Positions 26,531-33,814 of a stretch of 55,749 bases of DNA are shown one piece after another. The notes beneath the pieces were generated by a model that was not told where the DNA came from, ran no database searches, and worked only from the letters and a program-made list of their open reading frames with translations. Source of the stretch: Selenomonadaceae bacterium (GTDB lineage: Bacteria > Bacillota > Negativicutes > Selenomonadales > Selenomonadaceae); assembly GCA_017484005.1 (NCBI GenBank), contig JAFUTY010000035.1, positions 1 through 55,749 on the forward strand, in the 5' to 3' direction. Numbering within the stretch: position 1 is the first letter of the stretch; each line of letters begins with the position of its first letter. The position numbers and the translations under genes are program-made.

Positions 26531-27929
26531 ATTATCAATTTCCCAAAAATTTTTGGTGGGGCGCGGCAACATCTGGACCTCAATCGGAAGGCAGATTTCA
26601 CAAGGCGCATCGATCCATTTTCGATTTCTGGTACGATCAATCTCCGGAAGATTTTTTGATCGAGTCGGCGCGAATGTTGCATCGAATTTCTACAATGATT
26701 TCGTCCGAGATATTGAGTTAATGCGGCAGATTGGATTAAACTCGGTGCGGACTTCAATTCAATGGACGCGGTTGATTCAAGATTTCGAAACTGGATCTGT
26801 CAACGAGGATGCACTTCGATTCTACAACGCGGTTATCGATGAATTTTTGCGGCAGAATATCACTCCAGTCATGAATCTTCATCATTTCGATTTGCCGATT
26901 GAGCTTTATGAAAAATATGGCGGCTGGGAATCGAAAAAAGTTGTCGATCTGTTTGCGATTTTTGCTCAGAGATGTTTCGAGCTTTTCGGCGATCGAGTCA
27001 AAAATTGGATAACATTCAACGAGCCAATGGTTATCGTCGAAGGAGAATATCTGTATCAATTTCATTATCCCAAGCTTGTCGATGGTAAAAAGGCATGTCA
27101 AGTTTTGTTCAATTTGAATCTTGCATCGGCAAAAGCAATTGAAATTTTCAAGCGATCAGATTGTGCAAAATCAGGCGGAAGAATTGGAATTGTTTTGAAT
27201 TTGACTCCAGCTTATCCTCGATCGAATTCCGCAGAAGATTTGCAAGCGGCTCGATTCGCTGAAGAATTCAAAAATCATGCATTTTTAGATCCTGCGATCA
27301 ATGGAAAATTCTCGGAATATCTCACGGAAATTTTGGATCGCGATGGAGTTTTATGGAATTCAACTCCCGATGAACTTGAAACGATTCTCAAAAATACGAT
27401 CGATTTTCTCGGCGTCAATTATTATCATCCCTCGAGAATCAAGGCGCGTGAATCCGATTTTGATAATTCGCATGGATGGCTTCCGGAGAAATATTTTGAA
27501 GAATTCATGCCGGCTGACGCGCGAATCAATCCATATCGCGGCTGGGAAATTTATCCTCAAGCGATGTACGATATTGCTATAAATGTTCGAGACAGATATC
27601 ATAACATCAATTGGTATGTTGCGGAAAATGGAATGGGAGTCGAGGGCGAGGAGCGTTTCAGAGATTCAGACGGCTTTATCGATGATTCCTATCGAATTGA
27701 TTTTTTGAAGGAACATCTAACATATTTGCACAAGGCGATCTCAGAAGGCTCAAATTGTTTTGGATTTCATGCGTGGACTCCAATCGATTGCTGGTCATGG
27801 TCAAATGCATACAAAAATCGATATGGATTTATCGCTGTAGATTTGCCAACACAGGATAAAAAGATCAAGAAGTCGGGATTCTGGTTCAGAGATGTTGCGA
27901 GGAATAACGGTTTCGATTGTGACGTTTGA
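26527..27929 (+). pseudogene. 6-phospho-beta-glucosidase (GH1), frameshifted
   Basis: Glycoside hydrolase family 1 enzyme that would cleave PTS-imported beta-glucoside phosphates. The start MNYQFPKNFWWGAATSGPQSEGRFHKAHRSIFDFWYDQSPEDF is in one frame and DRVGANVASNFYNDFVRDIELMRQIGLNSVRTSIQW onward in another. T6 at 26652-26657 with one extra T would give PEDFFDRVG, joining them. Downstream both catalytic motifs are present: TFNEP (acid/base) and AENG (nucleophile), then WTPIDCWSWSNAYKNRYGF. Only the first 40-45 residues are out of frame. About 467 residues if restored. Confidence 0.85.
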
Positions 27930-27943
27930 TCCTGATCCACTAA

Positions 27944-27989
27944 CAAAAAAGAGATCCATTGATCGAAAAATGATCTGCGGATCTTTTTT
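27944..27989 (+). terminator. Terminator after PTS operon
   Basis: GATCCATTGATC/GATCTGCGGATC hairpin followed by T6; sister of the one at 22297. Confidence 0.8.
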
Positions 27990-28020
27990 CATTTGTGATA
28001 TCCTTTGAAAAAAATTTTCG
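27944..28020 (+). repeat. Dispersed intergenic terminator-leader module, copy 2
   Basis: Second copy of the module at 22297-22374, here upstream of the methyltransferase at 28031. The segment TTTGTGATATCCTTTGAA is conserved exactly. Confidence 0.65.
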
Positions 28021-28030
28021 GAGGATTTAA

Positions 28031-29896
28031 ATGGAAAATCGAATCTCTAAACTTGTTGAAATGTTTCCGGAATGTGTTATTGAATCGCGCGATCATAATG
28101 GAAATCTCAAACATTCGATCGATTTTGATGTTTTGAGACAGATTCTCGGCGATCAAATTTCTGACGATCCAGAGGCTTATCGATTTGACTGGGTTGGAAA
28201 GAATTCAGCGCGAATCGATGCTTATCGAAAAATCGATAAAACTTTGCGTCCAGATCTCGATTCAAGTTTAAATTTCGATTCGACGGAGAATCTTTATATC
28301 GAGGGAGATAATCTCGATGTTTTGAAACTTCTTCAGCAGAGTTACTTCAAAAAGATCAAATTGATCTACATCGATCCTCCATATAATACTGGACACGATT
28401 TTATTTACAAAGATCGATTTGAAATGGATTCGGAAGAATATTCGGAAGCGATCGATTTATTTGATGAAAATGGGAATCGAAAATTTGTGGAGAATTCAGA
28501 TTCAAATCCTCGATTCCATTCAGACTGGTGCTCAATGATCTATTCTCGATTACTGCTCGCACGAAATTTATTGAGTGATGATGGTGTGATTTTTATCTCG
28601 ATTGATGATAATGAGCAGTCGAATTTGAAAAAGATTTGTGATGAAGTTTTTGGCGAAAGAAATTTTGTTGCGAATCTTTTATGGACAAAGACTAATACTC
28701 CGCCCTCTCTATCGATCAAGACTCGAAAAATTGTTGAATATGTTTTGGTCTATGAAAAACGACTCAACAAAATCAAGTATTATGGTGCGCCTATCGATGG
28801 AGAAGATATGCCTTTGCTAAATGAAGGAAATCCAATCAAAACTTTGTCTTTTCCTGCTGGAAGTATAAAATTCAAATTCATCGATAACGGCGTTATTTCT
28901 GCCGATGAAAAAGAAAAAGTTACCCTGCTGGATAATCTTGAAATAAAAAATGGAGTCAACATAAATCCCATTCGAATGACTGGACATTTTAAATGGAGTC
29001 AAGAAACTTTAGAAAATGAAATTCAAAACGGCACATATTTCATCGTAAAAAGCGAAAAATTTTCTATTCGATTTCAAAGGATCAATAAAGAAGAAAGTTA
29101 TAAAACCCCGACGAATTTACTGCCGGTTGAATTGAATAAATCTCTCGGCATTGGGACGAATGAAACTGCTGTAAAAGATTTGTCTGGATTGGGACTTGGT
29201 AATTGTTTTGATTATTCTAAGCCGTTTTCATTGATCAAATTTTTGATTGAAATGATCTGCAAAAATGATCCTGATGCAATCGTTTTAGATTTTTTCAGTG
29301 GATCAGCGACGACAGCTCATGCAGTTATGCAGCTCAATTCTGAAGATCATGGATCGCGGAAATTCATCATGGTTCAATTGCCAGAGATCTGTCCAGAAAA
29401 TTCCGAGACGTTCAAATCTGGATTCAAAAATATTTGTGAGATCGGTAAAGAAAGAATCAGACGTGCAGGATCTAATTTTGAAAATATCGATCGAGGATTC
29501 AGAGTTTTGAAATTGGATTCTACAAATTTTCGAGACGTCTCGATTTCACCTGAAGAATTGACTCGCGAGAAATTGTTTGATCTGATTGAAAATATAAAAT
29601 CGGATCGATCTCCTCTCGATTTATTATTCGAATGTCTGATTGATTGGGGAATCGAGCTGAATTTGAAATTAGAAATCGAAGAATTCGAGGGATCGACAAT
29701 TCTGAATTACAATTCTGGAGATTTGATCGCCTGTTTTGATAAAAATATTTCAAAGAGTGTCATTGAATTCATGGCGTCGAAGAATCCAAATCGAGTTGTG
29801 TTTAGAGATGAAAGTTTTTCGAGCGATTCAGACAGAATCAATTCTCGAGAAATTTTCAAACTCCATTCGCCAAATACAAGATTCAAAGTGATTTAA
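28031..29896 (+). CDS. Site-specific DNA-methyltransferase, type III Mod-like, without a Res partner
   Basis: 621-residue amino-methyltransferase (COG2189-like). The order is beta class: DPPYNTG catalytic motif in IYIDPPYNTGHDFIY (around residue 116-122), then a middle recognition region (about 200-380), then the AdoMet motif DFFSGSATTAHAVMQ (around 420) and IGKERIRRAG. Reading frame intact, GGAGG upstream. Unlike Mod at 7130-9453, there is no adjacent helicase/nuclease; the next gene is a sugar isomerase-kinase fusion. It may act as an orphan regulatory methyltransferase or pair with a distant Res. No repeat suggesting phase variation was seen within it. Confidence 0.88.
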   Translation: MENRISKLVEMFPECVIESRDHNGNLKHSIDFDVLRQILGDQISDDPEAYRFDWVGKNSARIDAYRKIDKTLRPDLDSSLNFDSTENLYIEGDNLDVLKLLQQSYFKKIKLIYIDPPYNTGHDFIYKDRFEMDSEEYSEAIDLFDENGNRKFVENSDSNPRFHSDWCSMIYSRLLLARNLLSDDGVIFISIDDNEQSNLKKICDEVFGERNFVANLLWTKTNTPPSLSIKTRKIVEYVLVYEKRLNKIKYYGAPIDGEDMPLLNEGNPIKTLSFPAGSIKFKFIDNGVISADEKEKVTLLDNLEIKNGVNINPIRMTGHFKWSQETLENEIQNGTYFIVKSEKFSIRFQRINKEESYKTPTNLLPVELNKSLGIGTNETAVKDLSGLGLGNCFDYSKPFSLIKFLIEMICKNDPDAIVLDFFSGSATTAHAVMQLNSEDHGSRKFIMVQLPEICPENSETFKSGFKNICEIGKERIRRAGSNFENIDRGFRVLKLDSTNFRDVSISPEELTREKLFDLIENIKSDRSPLDLLFECLIDWGIELNLKLEIEEFEGSTILNYNSGDLIACFDKNISKSVIEFMASKNPNRVVFRDESFSSDSDRINSREIFKLHSPNTRFKVI

Positions 29897-29915
29897 TAAA
29901 TTGGAGGTGTTGCAT

Positions 29916-31748
29916 GTGATTTTGAAATTGAAACCAGCAGTCAAGGATTATCTATGGGGCGGGCATCGATTGGCAGATGAATTCGGCGTTGAATCTGACA
30001 AATCGATTCTCGCGGAGGCTTGGGAGCTTTCATGTCATCCCGATGGAGTTTCGACGATCGTCAATGGAAAATTCGCTGGGAAATCTCTGCAGGAATTCAT
30101 CGATTCCGAGGGATTTGAAGTTCTCGGAACTCACTGCCGTCGATTTCGCCAATTCCCGATTCTTACAAAATTCATCGATGCAAAAGATAATCTATCGATT
30201 CAAGTTCATCCGAGCAACAGCTTTGCACTTCAAAACGAGGGACAGTATGGCAAAACTGAAATGTGGTATGTCTTGGATGCTGAACCTGGAGCGTTTTTGT
30301 ATTATGGATTCAAGCGCGAAATTTCTCGAGATGAATTTGCAGAGCGAATCAAATCTAACACTTTGCTCGAAGTTTTGAATGCAGTGTCAGTTCAAAAAGG
30401 CGATGCATTATTCATCGAATCTGGAACGCTGCATGCGATTGGAAAAGGAATTTTGATCGCGGAGATTCAACAGAATTCGAATGTGACTTATCGAATTTAT
30501 GATTATGGGCGCGTTGGAGCTGATGGAAAGAAAAGAGATCTTCACATCGAAAAGGCTTTGGCAGTGACAAATCGCGTTCCAATTGTCAAGCATGGAACGA
30601 ATTATCCTCACATCGCGGATTGCGATTATTTCACGGTTGACAAGTTGAATCTCGATGGCGTGCTGACTTATCGAATGCAGGGAACTGTCACCGATTCATC
30701 ATTCCTATCGATTCTGATTCTTGAGGGCGAGGGAACAATTTCAAATCAAGGCGAGCGTCTGAATTATAAAAAAGGCGACTCGATTTTTCTGCCGGCGAAT
30801 TCCGGAGATTGGCAAATCGAGGGAAGTTGCGATGCGCTTCTAACAACGATTCGTGAAAAAGCATCACCGATTCGAATTGGCGTCGATATCAATTCATTCA
30901 TGATTCAAATCGGAATCGTGACAGATCAAAATGAACTTTTGGAAGTCAAGCGATATCCAATGAATCCTGAGCGTCCCTCGGAAGAGATAATCGATGAAGT
31001 TTCGCAGAATGTCCTCGGAATTTTGAAGGAAAAAAATATTCCGCTGGATCAATGTGTCGGCGTCGGAATTGGATTTCCAGGGACGATCGATCGCGATTCC
31101 GGCAAAGTCATTTATTCGAACAATATCAAATGGACTGATGTTTCTCTCGCAAAAAGTATCGGCGAAGTGATTCCATGCCCCGTGCGAATTGCGAATAATG
31201 CTGACTGCGCGGCGTTAGGTGAAGCAGTTGCTGGCGCGGGAAAAGATCATAGCGATGTTGTGATGTTTACTCTCGGAAATGGAGTCGGCGGCGGAATCAT
31301 TCTCAAAGGTGAGCTGTTTGAAGGCGGCAACATCGGCGGCGGTGAAGTTGGGCATCAAGTTGTAGTTGCGAATGGACGCGAATGTTCATGCGGACGCCAT
31401 GGATGTTTGGAGGCTTATGCATCGATTCCAGCACTTCGACATGCAGCGCACGATTTATCATTGCGAGAAATTTTTGACGCGTATGATCAAGGCGATCCAG
31501 AAATTTCTAAAGTCATTGATCAATATACAGAAATTTTAGGACAGGGAATCGCGAATATCGTGAATTTATTCCGTCCGCAAGTCATAATTCTCGGCGGAGA
31601 TCTTTCCGAATATCTCGGCAAATTGATCGATCGAATTGAAAAAATCATGATTGAAAATTGCTTCGGCGGCGCAAATGGATTCGTTCCAGAGATTGTCATT
31701 GCTCAGCTCGGTAAAGATGCTGGAATGATTGGTGCGGCAAATCTATAA
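29916..31748 (+). CDS. Mannose-6-phosphate isomerase (type I) fused to a ROK-family sugar kinase
   Basis: 610-residue two-domain protein. Residues 1-310: cupin-type ManA with LKLKPAVKDYLWGGHRL, the zinc motif IQVHP, TLHAIGKG and QQNSNVTYRIYDYGR. Residues 320-610: ROK kinase with an N-terminal phosphate loop region (IRIGVDINSFMIQIG), GIGFPGTIDRDSG, GEVGHQ, and the zinc signature CSCGRHGCLEAYAS. Start GTG 29916 is chosen because GGAGG (29903-29907) is 8 nt upstream; earlier in-frame TTG codons overlap that site. The fusion could phosphorylate a hexose and interconvert mannose-6-P and fructose-6-P in one polypeptide; the kinase substrate is not determinable here. Confidence 0.88.
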   Translation: MILKLKPAVKDYLWGGHRLADEFGVESDKSILAEAWELSCHPDGVSTIVNGKFAGKSLQEFIDSEGFEVLGTHCRRFRQFPILTKFIDAKDNLSIQVHPSNSFALQNEGQYGKTEMWYVLDAEPGAFLYYGFKREISRDEFAERIKSNTLLEVLNAVSVQKGDALFIESGTLHAIGKGILIAEIQQNSNVTYRIYDYGRVGADGKKRDLHIEKALAVTNRVPIVKHGTNYPHIADCDYFTVDKLNLDGVLTYRMQGTVTDSSFLSILILEGEGTISNQGERLNYKKGDSIFLPANSGDWQIEGSCDALLTTIREKASPIRIGVDINSFMIQIGIVTDQNELLEVKRYPMNPERPSEEIIDEVSQNVLGILKEKNIPLDQCVGVGIGFPGTIDRDSGKVIYSNNIKWTDVSLAKSIGEVIPCPVRIANNADCAALGEAVAGAGKDHSDVVMFTLGNGVGGGIILKGELFEGGNIGGGEVGHQVVVANGRECSCGRHGCLEAYASIPALRHAAHDLSLREIFDAYDQGDPEISKVIDQYTEILGQGIANIVNLFRPQVIILGGDLSEYLGKLIDRIEKIMIENCFGGANGFVPEIVIAQLGKDAGMIGAANL

Positions 31749-31755
31749 TTCCGAA

Positions 31756-31804
31756 TAAAAAAGAAATCCCCGACAGGTCTCTTAGATCAATCGGGGATCT
31801 TTTT
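31756..31804. terminator. Bidirectional terminator
   Basis: ATCCCCGA/TCGGGGAT arms (31766-31798) with A6 before and T5 after, between the convergent ManA-ROK gene and the gene ending at 31803. Confidence 0.8.
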
Positions 31805-32175
31805 ATTCCAGATTGTGAATTGACAATTTGTTTATGATATTTACAAAGTTTTCAATGATGAATTCAAAACTTGGACGTGGCATCGATTCAAGTTCCGCAA
31901 GTTTTTGAATCGAATTTGGCGAATTATTGACTTCATCGAGCTGGATGAAAAATTGATCGGCTTGCGATTTGAGATTCTCGACTTTATTGCGCACATCTTT
32001 AATTTGTCCACGAAGATCTTCCGGAGTGAGTTTCAATTTTTGCATCGATTTATTGTCTGGAGAAATGTTCTCGAGTTTTTGCAAATGATCGAGGAATGCA
32101 TTCGATAGATTGATAATCGCTTGATAATATTTGATTGTCGATTTTCCAATTGCATCGAGATCAAATTGCGCGAAT
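31785..32175 (-). repeat. Approx. 390-bp direct repeat, copy 1
   Basis: The terminator arm and the 3' half of the gene at 31803-32474 are nearly identical to 32515-32907, showing a tandem duplication. Boundaries are by eye. Confidence 0.75.
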
Positions 32176-32474
32176 AAATCTTCAACATTGAGAGATTCGA
32201 GTTCTGGTTTTGGAGGATCGAAATATTTCATGTGTGCATGATCTGGAAACTTGAGATAATTTATGTATGCATCGAAGATTTCATTCGTTCTCGAATCTAC
32301 AAAATCTGCAAATCTTCCTTGAATCGCATGACGAGTTATACAATCGATAACAGATTCCGAGTCACCATTTCTTCCAAAACGGTAATTCTCACTGTCATAG
32401 ATAGCGTAATTATGAATATCAAAACGCTCATTCATAGCTTGTATTAAATATTCGCGAACTTCATCCGGAGTCAT
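31803..32474 (-). CDS. Hypothetical protein, intact member of a tandem pair
   Basis: 223-residue soluble protein, no recognised family. The N-terminal 85 residues (MTPDEVREYLIQAMNERFDIHNYAIYD...) look alpha/beta; the rest is a long helical, coiled-coil-like region (FDLDAIGKSTIKYYQAIINLSNAFLDHLQKLE...LRGQIKDVRNKVENLKSQADQFF) ending FEFIIENFVNIINKLSIHNLE. The C-terminal half is almost identical to the product of the upstream neighbour, whose N-terminus differs. AAGGAGA precedes the ATG. Pairs with divergent N-termini and conserved C-termini sometimes act as effector-immunity or antigen sets; that is only a possibility here. Confidence 0.6.
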   Translation of the reverse strand: MTPDEVREYLIQAMNERFDIHNYAIYDSENYRFGRNGDSESVIDCITRHAIQGRFADFVDSRTNEIFDAYINYLKFPDHAHMKYFDPPKPELESLNVEDLFAQFDLDAIGKSTIKYYQAIINLSNAFLDHLQKLENISPDNKSMQKLKLTPEDLRGQIKDVRNKVENLKSQADQFFIQLDEVNNSPNSIQKLAELESMPRPSFEFIIENFVNIINKLSIHNLE

Positions 32475-32499
32475 TTTTGAATCTCCTTTCCAATTTAAA

Positions 32500-32537
32500 A
32501 TTCTCGACAGATCAAACGATCTATCGGGGATCTTTTT
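32500..32537 (-). terminator. Hairpin between the tandem paralogues
   Basis: CGACAGATC-aaac-GATCTaTCG hairpin (32505-32526) with A/T runs on both sides; a duplicate of the terminator at 31756 carried along with the gene copy. Confidence 0.55.
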
Positions 32538-32907
32538 ATTCCAGATTATGAATCGACAATTTATTTATGATGTTTACAAAGTTTTCAATGATGAATTCAA
32601 AACTTGGACGTGGCATCGATTCAAGTTCCGCGAGTTTTTGAATCAAATTCGTTGAATGATTGACTTCGTTGAGCTGAATGAAAAATTGATCGGCATGCGA
32701 TTTGAGATTCTCGATTTGATTGCGCACATCTTTAATTTGTCCGCGAAGATCTTCCGGAGTGAGTTTCAATTTTTGCATCGATTTATTGTCTGGAGAAATG
32801 TTCTCGAGTTTTTGTAAATGATCAAGGAGTGCATTGGATAGATCGAGAATCGCTTGATAATATTTGATTGTCGATTTTCTAATTGCATCGAGATCGAATT
32901 GTTTGAT
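32515..32907 (-). repeat. Approx. 390-bp direct repeat, copy 2
   Basis: Second copy of 31785-32175, including the 3' half of the frameshifted paralogue. Confidence 0.75.
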
Positions 32908-33106
32908 GAGATCTTTCACATCGATCACATCGAGAGATTTGATTTCTGATTTTGGATTTTGGATTTTGGATGTATTCATTTAGAGACTTCAAAACGTCAT
33001 TATGATAATCATCAATATAAATTTTAGATGAATTTTCCTCTGCACCCTTAGATGCATAACAAAAACCTCTAGATGAAATAGCATCTTTTAACTCATCCAC
33101 AGTCAT
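32536..33106 (-). CDS. Hypothetical paralogue, presently out of frame at a heptanucleotide repeat (phase-off)
   Basis: The gene begins at ATG 33106 behind AAGGAGA with MTVDELKDAISSRGFCYASKGAEENSSKIYIDDY and runs to a 3-copy 7-bp repeat (32951-32971). After it, the original frame ends at about 32879, while another frame carries on SEIKSLDVIDVKDLIKQFDLDAIRKSTIKYYQ to the same C-terminus as its neighbour. With two units the frames join as NEYIQNPKSEIKSLDVIDVKDL, giving 187 residues; five units would also work. The downstream part could also start from its own ATG at 32979. Function unknown. Confidence 0.68.
32951..32971 (-). repeat. Heptanucleotide repeat TTTGGAT x3 inside a coding region
   Basis: Three exact tandem units on the plus strand (32951-32957, 32958-32964, 32965-32971), with a degenerate fourth (TTCTGAT) at 32944-32950. 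As 7 is not a multiple of 3, each gain or loss shifts the frame. Two units restore the paralogue gene. Confidence 0.88.
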
Positions 33107-33177
33107 TTTTGAATCTCCTTTCAAATTCAAGTTTTGGAATTATTTCTGCATTGCGATATTGAATCCTTCACGGAAAA

Positions 33178-33222
33178 TTAAAATCCCCGATAGATCTGCT
33201 AGATCAATCGGGGATCTTTTTT
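33178..33222. terminator. Bidirectional terminator between paralogue pair and flgD
   Basis: ATCCCCGA.../ATCGGGGAT arms (33183-33215) followed by T6, preceded by an A-rich run that serves the minus-strand flgD transcript. Confidence 0.75.
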
Positions 33223-33241
33223 GGTTCGGATAAAAGATTTT

Positions 33242-33799
33242 TTATGAAACAGTTGACTCGGTCGAATCGCTTTGAGCAGTTTGAATTGATTGAATTGCAG
33301 AAAGACTCGTGATTTCACTGATTGCGACTTTATGAACTTGTCCATTCTCATCCATTGCGACAATTGACGGTGCGCCATCAGAAATCGTGACGCCAGTGAC
33401 AATTCCTCTATAATTTTGAGTTGTCGTGACTGGATTTCCATCAGCGTCAGCAGATTGTTCGTCGTGAGTCCAACTGATAGCATTTCCAATCATTCCTGAA
33501 AGCTGCCCAACCAAAACACTCGTATCGATATTGTTGACAACATCCTGCAATTCTTCGAGATTCTCGGCGACATTTGTCATTTGTTCCAAAGCGGAGAATT
33601 GTGCCAATTGAGCGAGATATTCACCGTTATCTTGAGGATCGAGCGGATCTTGATTCTGCATTTGCGTCACGAGTAAAAGCAGGAACGCATCTTTTCCCAA
33701 TTCATCATTTTTATTAGTCGATGCAGGATTCGATTTTGCATATGCTTCAGCGTCATACGTGACACCGTTGACTGTTATCGTGTTAAATGGATTTGACAT
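33242..33799 (-). CDS. flgD: Flagellar hook assembly (capping) protein FlgD
   Basis: Scaffold protein that caps the growing flagellar hook. 185 residues. The conserved N-terminal region is clear: LGKDAFLLLLVTQMQNQDPLDPQDNGEYLAQLAQFSALEQMTNV. The C-terminus has a short hook-like beta region (GIVTGVTISDGAPSIVAMDENGQVHKVAISEITSL). ATG 33799 has GGAGGGG upstream. It directly follows fliK and is followed by a terminator, so it ends its operon here instead of continuing into flgE as in many flagellar clusters. Confidence 0.93.
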   Translation of the reverse strand: MSNPFNTITVNGVTYDAEAYAKSNPASTNKNDELGKDAFLLLLVTQMQNQDPLDPQDNGEYLAQLAQFSALEQMTNVAENLEELQDVVNNIDTSVLVGQLSGMIGNAISWTHDEQSADADGNPVTTTQNYRGIVTGVTISDGAPSIVAMDENGQVHKVAISEITSLSAIQSIQTAQSDSTESTVS

Positions 33800-33814
33800 G
33801 ATTTTCCCCTCCAA

